DNA from: Fischerella sp. CENA71
Lineage (GTDB): Bacteria > Cyanobacteriota > Cyanobacteriia > Cyanobacteriales > Nostocaceae
Direction: 5' to 3'
DNA: 64,000 nt
NCBI GenBank assembly: GCA_024239075.1
Contig: JANBVI010000027.1
Coordinates: 186,001-250,000, forward strand
Below are positions 1 to 10,280 of the stretch, piece after piece. The position numbers and the translations under genes were made by a program. The notes below the pieces were generated by a model. The model did no database searches, was not told where the DNA came from, and saw nothing but the letters and a program-made list of their open reading frames with translations. Position 1 is the stretch's first letter, and every line of letters starts with the position of its first letter.

Positions 1-2633
1 TTACCAGTCTCTAGTGATTTGATTGCACTCAATAATTGTGCATCACTGATGTAGAGCAAAATTTTCGCTTCCAGGGAGGAACCAATCATTTTTTCCACCC
101 TAGCTTGTTCCAATACCTTATTGACATCAAGGCGAATATCACGTAATTGTTGCCAAAAAGCTGCTATTTCTGGATTATGCCAGTTTTGCTGCAACTCCAC
201 CCAACCAGATTCAAATACTGATTTGTAAGGAGTTTTGTAGGGAAGATATTGCCAGATATCCTCAGCTAAGTGAGATAGTACAGGTGCGATCGCTCTCGCT
301 AAATTTTCCAGTGCATACCAATACACTGTCTGACAACTGCGACGGCGCAAAGCATTAGCATTGCTGATGTACAACCGATCTTTGGCGATATCCATATAAA
401 AATTGGATAAATCTACCACGCAGAAGTTTTGTACTGTTTGGAAAAACCGGAAGAATTGGAAGCTATCAAAAGCTTCTGTGACTTCTTGGAAAACTTCTGT
501 CATCCGGTGCAGCATGTATTTATCTAGCTGCGGTAATTGATCATAGGGTACAGCATCTTTTTCTGGGTCAAAATCGTGTAAATTACCCAGTAAATTTTTC
601 GCAGTATTACGAATTTTGTTACGGATATCAACTAGTTGTTTGATAATATTGCTACCCAGACGCTGATCAGAAGTGTAATCTACTGACGACACCCACAATC
701 GCAACACATCAGCACCGTAAGCAGGGTCTTTTTTCTGGTCTTTACCTCCCTCAATCACCATATTTGGATCAACGACATTTCCCAGAGACTTACTCATTTT
801 CCGTCCCTGTTCGTCGAGGGTAAAGCCATGAGTTAATACGGTTTTGTATGGCGCACAGTTGTTAACCGCGACACTGGTAAGCAAACTCGACTGGAACCAA
901 CCCCGATGCTGATCTGAACCTTCTAAATATACATCCGCAGGATACCGTAATTCTGGACGCTGCTTGAGTACAGCTGCCCAAGATGAGCCAGAATCAAACC
1001 ACACGTCCATCGTATCTGTACCTTTACGGTAAGTGCGGCCGTTATTGCGATATGGTTCTGGGAGCAATTCCTCAACTGGTAATTCCCACCAAGCATCAGA
1101 ACCTTTTTCAGCAATAATGGCTTGTACGTGGGCGATGGTTTCCTCATTCAGCAGTGGTTCACCGTTGGCTTCATCGTAGAACACTGGAATTGGTACACCC
1201 CAACTACGCTGACGGGAGATACACCAGTCGGAACGATCTGCAACCATCGGTGTGATTCTATTTTCACCTTGAGCGGGAATCCATTTTGCTGACGCGATCG
1301 CTTTGAGTGCTTCTTCGCGGAATCCTTCTACTGAAGCAAACCACTGTTCTGTGGCGCGGAAAATAGTTGGTTTCTTTGTCCGCCAGTCGTAGGGGTATTT
1401 ATGCAGATACGGTTCCTCTTTCAACAAAGAACCAGCAGCGCTCAAAGCATCAATTACCGCCTGATTCCCATCACCAAGCACATTCAAACCAGCAAACTGT
1501 CCTGCTTCTGCGGTAAAGTTACCATTGTCATCAACTGGTGCTAAGACAGGTAGACCATAACGCTGACCGACAATGTAGTCTTCTTGACCGTGACCGGGGG
1601 CAGTATGGACTAAGCCAGTACCAGACTCTGTGGTAACATAATCGCCACCAATCACAATCGGGCTTTCACGGTCATATAAAGAATGACGGTAAGTAGAATG
1701 TTCTAAATCTTTCCCTCTAACTGTGGTTTTTACTGTCAACTGAGTTTCCAGTATGCCAGATAGGCGTTCTACCAAATCCGCAGCAACTATTAAGTATTTA
1801 AATCCTAAACTTTCTTGCAGTGAGGTAACTTCTACAACTGCGTAGTTTAGTTCCGGATTCAATGCCACAGCTAAGTTCGCAGGAATTGTCCAAGGTGTTG
1901 TTGTCCAAATTGCTACACCTAATTCTGGTAAAAATTCTGATAACTTAGACTTACTCGCTGCCGATAAACTCGTCACCGGAAAAGCAGCGTAGATACTGCG
2001 GGAAGTGTGACCCTCTGGATATTCTAACTCTGCTTCTGCCAAAGCAGTTTTAGAACTAGGACTCCAGTGTACTGGCTTCAAACCACGATAAATGTAACCT
2101 TTTAACACCATTTGTCCGAATACACCGATTTGTGCGGCTTCGTATTCTGGTGTCAAAGTTAAATATGGATGTTCCCAATCGCCCCAAACTCCGTAGCGTT
2201 TGAAACTATTGCGCTGTTCATTGACAGCATTGAGGGCAAATTCTTTCGCTTTTTGTCGTAGTTGTAAAGGAGTCAAGTTTTGCCGCTCGGCAGCTTTCAT
2301 ATTTTGTAAAACTTTTAACTCAATCGGCAAACCGTGACAGTCCCAACCGGGTACATAACGAACTTTACGACCACGTAATAGTTGGTAACGATTAATAATA
2401 TCTTTGAGAATTTTATTTAAAGCATGACCAATATGCAGAGAGCCGTTTGCATAGGGAGGCCCATCATGCAGTATAAATAATTCGCCGGGATTAGTTTGGG
2501 ATAGGCGATCGTAGACTTTATTTTCTTCCCAAAATTTTTGAATTTCGGGTTCACGCTTGCTAGCGTTTGCCCGCATATCAAATTTAGTTTTGGGTAGGTT
2601 TACAGTATCTTTATAACTTCCAGTTTCTGTCAC
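1..2633 (-). CDS. ileS: Isoleucyl-tRNA synthetase, C-terminus beyond window
   Basis: Class Ia aminoacyl-tRNA synthetase that charges tRNA-Ile in the cytoplasm. The reverse strand reads open from a GTG at 2633 (protein begins [20 protein letters not shown]) to the left edge, about 877 codons; full-length bacterial IleS is usually 930-960 residues, so only the C-terminal end, which normally carries the zinc-binding part, is missing. The nucleotide-binding HIGH motif is seen as [10 protein letters not shown] near residue 64 (about 2430-2445) and the second signature KMSKS near residue 609 (about 795-809), followed by LG. GTG is preferred as the start because the residues after it match cyanobacterial IleS N-termini as I remember them; the first ATG downstream would remove about 19 residues. 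It stands alone, with no gene within 270 bases upstream. Confidence 0.97.
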   Translation of the reverse strand, partial: MTETGSYKDTVNLPKTKFDMRANASKREPEIQKFWEENKVYDRLSQTNPGELFILHDGPPYANGSLHIGHALNKILKDIINRYQLLRGRKVRYVPGWDCHGLPIELKVLQNMKAAERQNLTPLQLRQKAKEFALNAVNEQRNSFKRYGVWGDWEHPYLTLTPEYEAAQIGVFGQMVLKGYIYRGLKPVHWSPSSKTALAEAELEYPEGHTSRSIYAAFPVTSLSAASKSKLSEFLPELGVAIWTTTPWTIPANLAVALNPELNYAVVEVTSLQESLGFKYLIVAADLVERLSGILETQLTVKTTVRGKDLEHSTYRHSLYDRESPIVIGGDYVTTESGTGLVHTAPGHGQEDYIVGQRYGLPVLAPVDDNGNFTAEAGQFAGLNVLGDGNQAVIDALSAAGSLLKEEPYLHKYPYDWRTKKPTIFRATEQWFASVEGFREEALKAIASAKWIPAQGENRITPMVADRSDWCISRQRSWGVPIPVFYDEANGEPLLNEETIAHVQAIIAEKGSDAWWELPVEELLPEPYRNNGRTYRKGTDTMDVWFDSGSSWAAVLKQRPELRYPADVYLEGSDQHRGWFQSSLLTSVAVNNCAPYKTVLTHGFTLDEQGRKMSKSLGNVVDPNMVIEGGKDQKKDPAYGADVLRLWVSSVDYTSDQRLGSNIIKQLVDIRNKIRNTAKNLLGNLHDFDPEKDAVPYDQLPQLDKYMLHRMTEVFQEVTEAFDSFQFFRFFQTVQNFCVVDLSNFYMDIAKDRLYISNANALRRRSCQTVYWYALENLARAIAPVLSHLAEDIWQYLPYKTPYKSVFESGWVELQQNWHNPEIAAFWQQLRDIRLDVNKVLEQARVEKMIGSSLEAKILLYISDAQLLSAIKSLETG

Positions 2634-2904
2634 AGTTTCATGCCTGAATTAGCAGCAAATGATTTTCCAACAATTATAGAATCCACATGCCCAGAACGGC
2701 TAATGTCGAATTGATTTTATGGAATGAGCATTCCTCACTAACCATAAACTAACGAAAGATAAGATTCACCCTAACTAAGTACAATACGTCTAATTTAGTG
2801 TTATTATACACTTTATTTATTTGCGTGCATAAGTAATCAAGATGCATTCTAATAAATCAATTATAAATTATTTTTAGCCATAAAAATTTAGTTGAATTCA
2901 TGAT

Positions 2905-4551
2905 TTAGTGTTTTTTATTCTGTAGATGATTTTTGATTTTAACTTTGTTGTCGTACCGCAATTTATTACTTAGTCTTTTATTCTTTGTTGCCGAAGCAGA
3001 TAATATTTTTATTGTTTTTTGTTGTTTTTTGATTTTTCCTGAATTTTCTTTTTGCCATTTCGATTTCTTGGTTACAAAATTTTTACTTTTTTTTCGTTGA
3101 TTCTTAAATAACGAAAGTCTTCTTGGTTGTGTTTTTGAAAGACTATTTTTGATATCTTTTCTCGCTCTGTCTGCTCCATCTGACTTTATATCTGATATAT
3201 TATCTTTTTGAGTATCAATTGATGATTGATTTTTTCTAAGAGCAATGTGTTCTTGAATACGATGTTGATTACTCTGTAATTTATCTGGTTTCGATTGCGT
3301 ATTTGTTGTGTTTTTAGGAATTGAAACAGAAGCAGAAGATAGGTTAATATTTCTTGCTTTCGTTATTTGAGTATTAATTTGTTGCTCTTTTTGACTAGCG
3401 AGAGGAACTGTTGAGGAATTAGCAATCGGAGTTTTTAGAGAATCTGCTTTTTTTGTTGTCGTAACTGAGTTCGTGGTACTGAATGGGTTAAGAATCACAG
3501 TTGCAGCAGCAAATAAACTTACTCCTGAGCCAATGATAATTTTCCAAGCTTTATGTTTTTGATGACCAGAATGAGAAAAAACCGTAGTAGCAAAAGATAA
3601 AGCTGAACTTGGAAATTTTTGAAGTAATGTTCTTTGTGGCAATATGTGTGTCTGGCTAACATCTTGCTCAATTTTCTCCAGAAATTGCCAAATTACTTGT
3701 GTATTCTCAGGACGATTACTAGCTGTAGCAGCCATTAAATAGTCGATTAAATCTGCAAATATCGGCGAAATCTGCAATGCATGAGGACGCCAGTCTAACT
3801 GATTAGTTAAAGGATTATAGATATCTAAATCTTGAGGTTCTTTACCTGTAAGTAGAAAAACAAAAGTGCGTCCTAAAGCAAAAAAGTCAGATTGCTGTAC
3901 AGAATAACCATTTTGTTGTTCTGGTGGAGAATAGCCTTTAGAAACAATTCTGGTATGACAAACTCTATCTAAGATAGTTGTAGTTACTTGCCGCACTGCT
4001 CCAAAATCAATCAAAACTAGCTGCCCATTCGATCGCAGCATGATATTCTGAGGCTTAATATCTCTGTGAAAATACTGTTGGTCATGTATTATAGATAAGA
4101 TATTAACTAGTTGTTTAAGCCAATCAAAAGCTTGAATTTGAGAAATGGGTTGACAATGGCGAGATTTCATCCATTTTTCTAAATCAACACCCTCTATTTT
4201 TTCCATTACCAGACAATGCAATGGTGTAGAACTGTTGTTAGGTAGAACTGTAAAATAACCATCAGCATCTACTTTCGGAATACCAGGACTTCGCAACTGC
4301 TTTAAAACCTGTGCTTCCTGTTGAAAAAGCTCAATAGCTTTTGGGTTCTCATCTGTGAGAATTTTTAATACTTTGCGCGTACCACCATCATCCACTTCAA
4401 AAGTAGTACCAAAACCACCTTTTCCTAGTTTTTCAACAACTGTATAACGTCCTTGTAGTAGTATTTCTGAGCCACAGTGGCGACAAGTTGAATTGTTTGC
4501 ATTCTCAGGATCAAGAGGATTTGGACAACGGGGGTTGATACAGTACGACAT
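2905..4551 (-). CDS. Membrane-anchored serine/threonine protein kinase
   Basis: Eukaryotic-type (Hanks) Ser/Thr kinase of the common cyanobacterial form. Residues 4-26 hold four cysteines (C4, C9, C23, C26), probably a small zinc ribbon. The kinase domain covers about residues 36-292: glycine loop LGKGGFGTTFEV, catalytic loop HRDIKPQN, metal-binding DFGAVRQ, and a GYSPPEQQ activation segment end. A single membrane segment lies near residues 338-356 (IIIGSGVSLFAAATVIL). Everything after it, about 190 residues, is low complexity, Ser/Thr/Asn rich at first and then very rich in Lys and Arg for the last 80 residues; no known sensor domain is visible there. By the usual topology the kinase is cytoplasmic and the tail outside, which is odd for such a basic tail. 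The substrate cannot be told from sequence. Monocistronic. Confidence 0.93.
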   Translation of the reverse strand: MSYCINPRCPNPLDPENANNSTCRHCGSEILLQGRYTVVEKLGKGGFGTTFEVDDGGTRKVLKILTDENPKAIELFQQEAQVLKQLRSPGIPKVDADGYFTVLPNNSSTPLHCLVMEKIEGVDLEKWMKSRHCQPISQIQAFDWLKQLVNILSIIHDQQYFHRDIKPQNIMLRSNGQLVLIDFGAVRQVTTTILDRVCHTRIVSKGYSPPEQQNGYSVQQSDFFALGRTFVFLLTGKEPQDLDIYNPLTNQLDWRPHALQISPIFADLIDYLMAATASNRPENTQVIWQFLEKIEQDVSQTHILPQRTLLQKFPSSALSFATTVFSHSGHQKHKAWKIIIGSGVSLFAAATVILNPFSTTNSVTTTKKADSLKTPIANSSTVPLASQKEQQINTQITKARNINLSSASVSIPKNTTNTQSKPDKLQSNQHRIQEHIALRKNQSSIDTQKDNISDIKSDGADRARKDIKNSLSKTQPRRLSLFKNQRKKSKNFVTKKSKWQKENSGKIKKQQKTIKILSASATKNKRLSNKLRYDNKVKIKNHLQNKKH

Positions 4552-4770
4552 TGTAAAAATAGTATTGGTCTATGTTGCTAGTTGCGATCGCAAGAGCAGT
4601 CTCTTCGACTTGCATTTAATTTTACATTATGCGTATTTTCACTGTGCAAAAAATGATTTATCTAACTTTACTTACTAATATTGAGTATTACGAATTTCAC
4701 AGCAATTATTCTTAGGTATTTTTTCGCTACACTAGAAATTAATCCACTCACATACTAACTTGTTGCGATT

Positions 4771-4953
4771 ATGGAATTAATTATCGTGGTCGCGCTAATT
4801 ATTGGTTTCGTGCTGCTCATTACGCCACGCTCAAAGTCATCATCGAAACCGAAAACCTGTAATTGCCCACTTTATGATACATGTCAGCATAAAGAATCGA
4901 TCGAGAAAATTATGAACCCCGATCAAGGAAATACTCGTGACTCAACTAAATAG
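4771..4953 (+). CDS. Small single-pass membrane peptide with a Cys cluster
   Basis: Sixty-residue protein. Residues 2-17 (ELIIVVALIIGFVLLI) form one membrane segment directly at the N-terminus, followed by a short polar domain with three cysteines in a CNCPLYDTC arrangement. No family recognised. The composition (clear membrane anchor, clustered Cys, charged tail) and the bidirectional terminator 60 bases downstream favour a real gene over chance, but the ribosome binding site is weak. The Cys cluster could bind a metal or form a disulfide; this is inference. Confidence 0.55.
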   Translation: MELIIVVALIIGFVLLITPRSKSSSKPKTCNCPLYDTCQHKESIEKIMNPDQGNTRDSTK

Positions 4954-5015
4954 ATACATTTGATTAAGTCAGATTAATTGTGACTAAAGTTTTGTCCAGT
5001 TTACATTTAAAAAAG

Positions 5016-5055
5016 AGAAAGCTGAAAAGTCTATGCCTTCAGCTTTCTGAGTTTT
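5016..5055. terminator. Bidirectional terminator
   Basis: Perfect 11-bp inverted repeat (AGAAAGCTGAA at 5016-5026, TTCAGCTTTCT at 5038-5048) with T-rich sequence on both outer sides (gagttttt on the plus side, ctttttttaaa read on the minus side). It sits between the convergent small membrane peptide gene and ycf66 and can end both transcripts. Confidence 0.8.
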
Positions 5056-5062
5056 TACTATA

Positions 5063-5815
5063 TTAACTAGGGCGATCGCTCGGCGGTATTTGCTCAGGTG
5101 GTGCTTCTGCTGGTGGCGCAAGTTCGGCATCAGGAGCAATTTCTTCAACAGGAATATTTTCTAATTTTTCTGCCACTTCCTCTGCTTTTATAGCAGCTTC
5201 TTTCGCAGCTTCTACCAATTCAGGTGATGGGGGATGAGGTGGAATTGCTTCTGCTACAGTCTCGGTTGTGGCTTCAGTAACACTAGTCACAGATGTATCT
5301 GTAGGTTGTTCTACAGTTGTGCCTGCTTCATCTGTAGTAGTACGATTATCAACAATTTCAAGCAGTGAATTTTCTGATGGTTGAGGAGTTTCTGGTGTCT
5401 TTTTGCTCACAGTCTGTTGCACACGACTTTTTGCACCAGAGAAAATACCAGCGATACTACTTTGTATCTGCCCTAAACGTTGGGGAAGCGATAATTTATT
5501 AACCTGTTCCTGAATAGTATTTTGTACCGCTTCCGTACTAGGTACAGGAGTTTGTTGTGCAGAAGGTGCTAACTGACGACGTAATGAAAGTGTTTGCCAA
5601 CCAAACCAAACCAAAAGCGCCACACTGGCAATATGACCTAGTAACAGACCCCCAGTAATGCGTGGCGCAAACACCCATAACATTAATGCGTAAAACAGTC
5701 CTATACCACTCCAGATAAAATCATTTTTACGATGAATTTCTGGGAAAAAGAAAGCCGCTAAATAAATGGCTATACTACCAAGACCGACTGTAAGTGCTAG
5801 GACATTTGCCAGCAT
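5063..5815 (-). CDS. ycf66: Ycf66 family protein
   Basis: Ycf66 is a conserved cyanobacterial and plastid-encoded family of unknown function. The N-terminal 85 residues match the family as I know it: three hydrophobic segments and signatures such as FFFPEIHRKNDFIWSGIGLF and FAPRITGGLLLG. The remaining 165 residues are low complexity, Pro/Glu/Ala/Thr rich and acidic, typical of the variable cytoplasmic tail of cyanobacterial members. The start ATG at 5815 has a good ribosome binding site (aggag, read on the minus strand). The reading frame ends inside a HIP1-containing stretch just before the shared terminator. Confidence 0.88.
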   Translation of the reverse strand: MLANVLALTVGLGSIAIYLAAFFFPEIHRKNDFIWSGIGLFYALMLWVFAPRITGGLLLGHIASVALLVWFGWQTLSLRRQLAPSAQQTPVPSTEAVQNTIQEQVNKLSLPQRLGQIQSSIAGIFSGAKSRVQQTVSKKTPETPQPSENSLLEIVDNRTTTDEAGTTVEQPTDTSVTSVTEATTETVAEAIPPHPPSPELVEAAKEAAIKAEEVAEKLENIPVEEIAPDAELAPPAEAPPEQIPPSDRPS

Positions 5816-5843
5816 TTCGTGTTTCTCCTTAAACTACGTCATG

Positions 5844-5893
5844 ATTGGGGATCGGGGATTGGGGATTGGGGATTGGGGATTGGAAATTGGAAA
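5844..5893. repeat. Short tandem repeat, 'ggggattg' units
   Basis: Repeated heptamer-like units (ggggatcgggg, ggattgggg) between ycf66 and gnd. Such short tandem repeats are typical of Nostocales intergenic DNA and similar runs recur near 9000, 14460 and 38190. Confidence 0.75.
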
Positions 5894-6084
5894 GAAGCAA
5901 CAATTAACCATTAACTAATTTTGCAAGATAATTGTCGATTTCGATACAAATTGAAATTACTTATCTGTGTACTTTGTGCATTTATACTCTGTCGCTGAAC
6001 TTTTAATGTCTTCTTTAGGAAAGAAGCGAAAATCTCGGACTACCCTTAAAGATAAAAGATCACGAAGAGTTAGCCAAAAAATCT

Positions 6085-7515
6085 ATGACCCTACAAAGCT
6101 TTGGTGTGATTGGCTTGGCCGTCATGGGGGAAAATATTGCTCTCAACGTTGAGCGTAATGGCTTCCCAATTGCTGTTTACAATCGCTCACGCGAAAAAAC
6201 CGATAAATTCATGGCAGAACGCGCCCAGGGCAGAAACGCTAAAGCTGCTTTTACCCTGGAAGAGTTTGTCGCTTCTCTAGAACGTCCCAGAAGAATCCTA
6301 ATTATGGTACAGGCTGGCAAACCTGTGGATGCAGTGATTGCCCAGCTCAAACCTTTGCTTGATGAAGGCGACATCATTATCGACGGTGGTAACTCTTGGT
6401 TTGAAGATACAGACAGACGTACTCAAGAACTGGAACCTGCTGGATTCCGGTACATCGGTATGGGTGTAAGTGGTGGTGAAGAAGGGGCGCTGAATGGTCC
6501 CTCTTTAATGCCAGGAGGTACTGAAAGCTCTTACCAGTATCTATCGCCGATCTTCAATAAAATTGCCGCTCAAGTTGATGATGGCCCTTGTGTTACCTAT
6601 ATTGGCCCTGGTGGTTCTGGCCATTACGTGAAAATGGTACACAACGGCATTGAGTATGGCGATATGCAGCTAATTGCTGAAGCCTACGATTTGCTAAAAA
6701 ATGCTGGTGGATTGGATCACAATCAACTGCACGAAGTATTTACAGAGTGGAACACCACTGACGAACTCAATTCGTTTTTGATTGAGATCACCTCCAACAT
6801 TTTCCCCTACATCGACCCAGATACAAATTTGCCTTTGGTCGAATTGATTGTAGACTCGGCTGGACAAAAAGGTACTGGACGCTGGACTGTACAGACAGCG
6901 TTAGAGTTGGGAGTTTCCATACCGACAATCACCGCAGCAGTAAACGCTCGGATTATTTCTTCATACAAACAAGAGCGTGTAGCAGCATCTAAGGTACTTA
7001 CAGGCCCTTCTGGTAAATATAACGGCGCCACCAAAGATTTTATCAACATGGTGCGTGATGCCCTGTATTGCTCAAAAATCTGTTCTTACGCTCAAGGGAT
7101 GGCGTTGCTATCCAAAGCTTCACAAACATACAACTGGAATTTGAAGCTGAGTGAATTAGCGCGAATTTGGAAAGGTGGCTGTATTATTCGTGCTGGATTC
7201 CTGAACAAGATTAAGAAGGCTTTTAACGAAGATCCAGCATTACCTAACCTGTTATTAGCGCCAGAATTTAAGCAAACAATTCTCGATAGACAGGCTGCTT
7301 GGCGGGAAGTATTAGCAACTGCTGCTAAATTGGGAATTCCCGTACCAGCATTTAGTGCATCTTTAGATTACTTCGATAGCTATCGTCGCGATCGCTTGCC
7401 CCAAAACCTCACTCAAGCTCAACGCGACTACTTCGGCGCACATACCTATGAGCGCATTGACAAGCCAGGTACTTTCCACACTGAATGGGTTCCGATTACT
7501 GAGAAATCCCATTAA
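6085..7515 (+). CDS. gnd: 6-phosphogluconate dehydrogenase, decarboxylating
   Basis: Converts 6-phosphogluconate and NADP+ to ribulose 5-phosphate, CO2 and NADPH in the oxidative pentose phosphate pathway, the main dark and heterocyst source of NADPH in cyanobacteria. At 476 residues it is full length. The Rossmann motif is GLAVMGENIALN at the N-terminus; IDGGNSWFEDT, GVSGGEEGALNGPSLMPGG and the catalytic helix region GSGHYVKMVHNGIEYGDMQ are all present, as is the C-terminal helical domain ending in HTEW. ATG 6085 gives the standard N-terminus (MTLQSFGVIGLAVMG); an overlapping frame that begins at 5967 is not a gene. Monocistronic with a strong terminator 30 bases after the stop. Confidence 0.98.
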   Translation: MTLQSFGVIGLAVMGENIALNVERNGFPIAVYNRSREKTDKFMAERAQGRNAKAAFTLEEFVASLERPRRILIMVQAGKPVDAVIAQLKPLLDEGDIIIDGGNSWFEDTDRRTQELEPAGFRYIGMGVSGGEEGALNGPSLMPGGTESSYQYLSPIFNKIAAQVDDGPCVTYIGPGGSGHYVKMVHNGIEYGDMQLIAEAYDLLKNAGGLDHNQLHEVFTEWNTTDELNSFLIEITSNIFPYIDPDTNLPLVELIVDSAGQKGTGRWTVQTALELGVSIPTITAAVNARIISSYKQERVAASKVLTGPSGKYNGATKDFINMVRDALYCSKICSYAQGMALLSKASQTYNWNLKLSELARIWKGGCIIRAGFLNKIKKAFNEDPALPNLLLAPEFKQTILDRQAAWREVLATAAKLGIPVPAFSASLDYFDSYRRDRLPQNLTQAQRDYFGAHTYERIDKPGTFHTEWVPITEKSH

Positions 7516-7545
7516 ATCTTCATCAAGTTATAAGCTGGGAAGATA

Positions 7546-7578
7546 AAAGTGGCCCTGAAACTCAGGGCCACTTTTTTA
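7546..7578 (+). terminator. Rho-independent terminator of gnd
   Basis: AAAGTGGCCCTGA (7546-7558) pairs with TCAGGGCCACTTT (7562-7574), a 13-bp stem with a 3-base loop, followed by T residues. Located 30 bases after the gnd stop. Confidence 0.9.
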
Positions 7579-7834
7579 GTAGCTCACCAAAGATTCATTT
7601 GATTATTATGGATTATGACAAAATCAAGCCCAAGGAAAGCAAAAGCTGAACAGTGATGCGTAATCCAAAAGTAATGTATTGGTGACGCCCCTAAAGCGAT
7701 GCTCCAAAGGAGCCGCTACGCGATCGCCACTTAAGTTCATGCAATGCAAGCAATTTATTCCATCTGGAGAGCAAATCCTATCTCCGGGAAACTACTGTAA
7801 AAGTGAGCGTCTGATAAATATAAACTGTAACTAA
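7579..7834. other. Intergenic stretch upstream of the SpoIID-domain gene
   Basis: No gene seen. It contains a repeat-like piece around 7680-7735 (gacgcccctaaagcgatgctccaaaggagccgctacgcgatcgcc style) of a type frequent in cyanobacterial intergenic DNA. The promoter of the following gene must lie here but I cannot place it. Confidence 0.4.
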
Positions 7835-8992
7835 ATGATCAACGGCATGAAATTCCAACTTTTATTAGCCTCTTTGTTTTCCCAAATCAAAGGACGTCAT
7901 TGGTGGCTGGGTGTGCTTTTGTGGATTGCATTATGTCTACCCGCTCAAGCGTCTGTAATCCTGCGAGTAGCAATTGAACGGGATGTCAACCAGGTTAAAG
8001 TTGGCAGTTCTACAACTGCGGTTGTCAAGGATAGTAGCGGGCGTACTCTGGGACAACTACCAGCAATGAATGCGTATTATGCCCAAGCGGTTCCTGGTGG
8101 AGTCGCCTTAGATAAGTGGCGCTCTGGTTTATTTTGGATTGAACCATCAGGTAAGGGGGGATTTGTTTATATCGGCGATCGCTGGTATCGAGGCAGAACT
8201 TTAGTTGTCCCCACAGATAAAGGTGTGACTGCTGTCAACTGGGTAGATTTAGAAGAATATCTCTACAGTGTTTTGGGTGGCGAAATGGATAGCCGTTGGC
8301 CTTTAGAAGCCCTCAAAGCCCAAGCGATCGCAGCTCGTACCTATGCTCTTTATGAGCGATCAAGACAGCGCAATAATCCAATTTACGACTTGGGTGCAAG
8401 CCCAGATCGTTGGCAGATTTATAAAGGTGTGATCAGCGAATCTCGCCCTACTTATGCGGCTGTTGATGGTACCGCCGGACAAGTACTAACTTACAAGAAC
8501 CAACTTATCCTCTCAGTTTTTCATGCTTGTTCGGGTGGACACACCGAAAACGTCGAAGATGTTTGGTCAAGCAAAGAACCATACCTACGTGCTGTTCCCG
8601 ACTTTGACCAAAATATCCGCGAATGCTACTGGATGAGAACTTTTAGCCCTACGGAAATTAGCAGCAAATTTCCAGAAATAGGTAACACCAAGCAAATAAT
8701 AATTGAACAGCGATCGCCTTTTAACAGTGTGAAAACCCTGAAAATAGTCGGCGACAAAGGCGAAAAGGTGCTAAGAGGCGAAGAAGTGCGTACAGCTTTA
8801 AAACTAAAAAGTACACGCTTTAACGTCTCCAATGGTAACGGTGGTTTCACACTCCAAGGACTAGGTTTTGGTCATGCTATTGGCATGAGTCAATGGGGCG
8901 CTTACAATTTGGCTTTACAGGGAGCCAATCACCTGCAAATTTTAGGGTATTACTACAAAGGTGTAGCCCTGACCCCAATTAAGGTGAAATAG
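7835..8992 (+). CDS. SpoIID/LytB domain-containing protein, exported
   Basis: A 385-residue protein with an N-terminal signal segment (about residues 21-40, WWLGVLLWIALCLPAQA) and a SpoIID domain over roughly residues 130-375. Family signatures are YLYSVLGGEM, WPLEALKAQAIAARTYAL, VFHACSGGHTENVEDVW and the C-terminal GFGHAIGMSQWGAYNLA. In Bacillus, SpoIID is a lytic transglycosylase that trims peptidoglycan during engulfment; in cyanobacteria the homologues are presumably periplasmic cell-wall enzymes or modulators with no link to spores. A second in-frame ATG at 7847 (MKFQLL) is an equally possible start. Monocistronic; it is followed by repeat DNA. Confidence 0.88.
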   Translation: MINGMKFQLLLASLFSQIKGRHWWLGVLLWIALCLPAQASVILRVAIERDVNQVKVGSSTTAVVKDSSGRTLGQLPAMNAYYAQAVPGGVALDKWRSGLFWIEPSGKGGFVYIGDRWYRGRTLVVPTDKGVTAVNWVDLEEYLYSVLGGEMDSRWPLEALKAQAIAARTYALYERSRQRNNPIYDLGASPDRWQIYKGVISESRPTYAAVDGTAGQVLTYKNQLILSVFHACSGGHTENVEDVWSSKEPYLRAVPDFDQNIRECYWMRTFSPTEISSKFPEIGNTKQIIIEQRSPFNSVKTLKIVGDKGEKVLRGEEVRTALKLKSTRFNVSNGNGGFTLQGLGFGHAIGMSQWGAYNLALQGANHLQILGYYYKGVALTPIKVK

Positions 8993-9011
8993 GGATTGGG
9001 GATCAGGGATT

Positions 9012-9186
9012 GGGCATGGGGCACAAACGCGGTGACGCGGTGACGCTGAGAGTAGGAGACGCGGTGAATCAATCAAAAATATTCCCCGTGTCCCCGTGTC
9101 CCCGTGTCCCTGGTCTCCTTTGTCCCCCTTGTCTCTCGTGTCCCCGTGTCCTCGTGTCCCCTTGTCTCCGTATCCCCTTCTCTTTA
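9012..9186. repeat. Intergenic copy of the 'gtccccgtgtcc' GC-rich repeat
   Basis: Left arm made of 'gcggtgacgcggtgacg' units, a short AT core (caaaaatattcc) and a right arm of repeated 'ccgtgtcccc' units ending near 9186. Read on the minus strand it has the order ggacacgggg... aata... caccgcgtctcc, the same order as the copies found inside the oxidoreductase gene at 23172 and inside purL at 35056. It occupies the gap between the convergent SpoIID-domain gene and ald. Confidence 0.8.
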
Positions 9187-9191
9187 ATCCT

Positions 9192-10280
9192 CTACACCAA
9201 GTCAGGAAAAACCTCTTGCACGGCGGGATGTATCAAGCGGTGATTCTGCACATTGACACCTTTGGCTAATGCAGGGTTATTTTTTAGTGCCTCAACTCCC
9301 TGATTTGCTAATTGCACGACGTATGGTAAAGTACTGTTATTAAGTGCCTGAGTTGCCGTCCAAGGAACTGCCCCTGGCATGTTAGGGACACCATAGTGCA
9401 ACACACCCTCCTCGACGTAAACCGGGTTAGTGTGAGATGTTGCCCGCATAGTTTCTACACAGCCACCTTGGTCAACTGCTACATCTACAATCACTGAACC
9501 TGGTTGCATTTGTTTGACTAGTTCGCGAGATACAAGGATTGGTGGTCTCCGTCCAGGTATCAAAACTGCGCCAACTAATAGGTCAGCTTCGCGAACTGCT
9601 GCTTCAATGTAGGCTGAGTTACTGTAAAGTAGCTCTACTCGTGAGCCAAATAGAGTTTCTAAGTAGCTGAGTCGTTCGACATTCACATCCAGAATTTGAA
9701 CGCTAGCTCCCATACCAACTGCTATTCTGGCTGCTTCTGTACCAACTACACCACCACCGAGAATCACTACCCGACCGGGTTTGACTCCAGGGACTCCACC
9801 TAACAGAACACCTCTACCGCCTTGCTGACGTTCGAGAAATCTGGCTCCGAACTGCACCGACAAACGACCAGCGATGACGCTCATCGGTGTTAGCAAGGGC
9901 AATTTGTTGGCGCCTGGTTGTTCGACTGTTTCGTAGGCGATCGCACAAACGCCACTATTCATTAAATTCTCGGTTAAATTCCGACCCGCTGCTAAGTGCA
10001 GATAAGTAAATAAAACCTGCTCTTTTTGTAAAAACTTATACTCTTTTGCTAGTGGTTCTTTAACTTTTACCACTAACTCCTGATTCCAAGCAGCTTCAGG
10101 TGTTGGGACGATTTCTGCACCTGAATTTCTGTAGTCATCATCCGTAAATCCCGCACCTGCGCCTGCTTGAGTTTCTACAAATATATTGTGACCACTTTCT
10201 TTTAGTACCCTGACACTAGAGGGACTCAACCCAACTCGAAACTCCTGGTCTTTAGTTTCTTTGGGAACACCTATATCCAT
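9192..10280 (-). CDS. ald: Alanine dehydrogenase
   Basis: NAD-dependent interconversion of L-alanine with pyruvate and ammonium; in heterocystous cyanobacteria it is used for alanine catabolism and supports diazotrophic growth. The 362-residue length fits the family. Visible signatures: N-terminal [20 protein letters not shown], substrate-side YLHLA, the NAD-binding loop [20 protein letters not shown], and the catalytic-region [13 protein letters not shown] followed by [15 protein letters not shown]. Start at 10280 gives the canonical N-terminus. It converges on the upstream SpoIID-domain gene with a repeat between them. Confidence 0.97.
   Translation of the reverse strand: MDIGVPKETKDQEFRVGLSPSSVRVLKESGHNIFVETQAGAGAGFTDDDYRNSGAEIVPTPEAAWNQELVVKVKEPLAKEYKFLQKEQVLFTYLHLAAGRNLTENLMNSGVCAIAYETVEQPGANKLPLLTPMSVIAGRLSVQFGARFLERQQGGRGVLLGGVPGVKPGRVVILGGGVVGTEAARIAVGMGASVQILDVNVERLSYLETLFGSRVELLYSNSAYIEAAVREADLLVGAVLIPGRRPPILVSRELVKQMQPGSVIVDVAVDQGGCVETMRATSHTNPVYVEEGVLHYGVPNMPGAVPWTATQALNNSTLPYVVQLANQGVEALKNNPALAKGVNVQNHRLIHPAVQEVFPDLV

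Noticed and set aside
5844-5893. CRISPR-like tandem repeats
   Set aside because: Units of 7-8 bases without unique spacers; not a CRISPR array. The same holds for the runs at 45548 and 40686.
5967-6152. Open frame overlapping the start of gnd
   Set aside because: No homology, wrong frame relative to a clear 6-phosphogluconate dehydrogenase, basic low-quality sequence.
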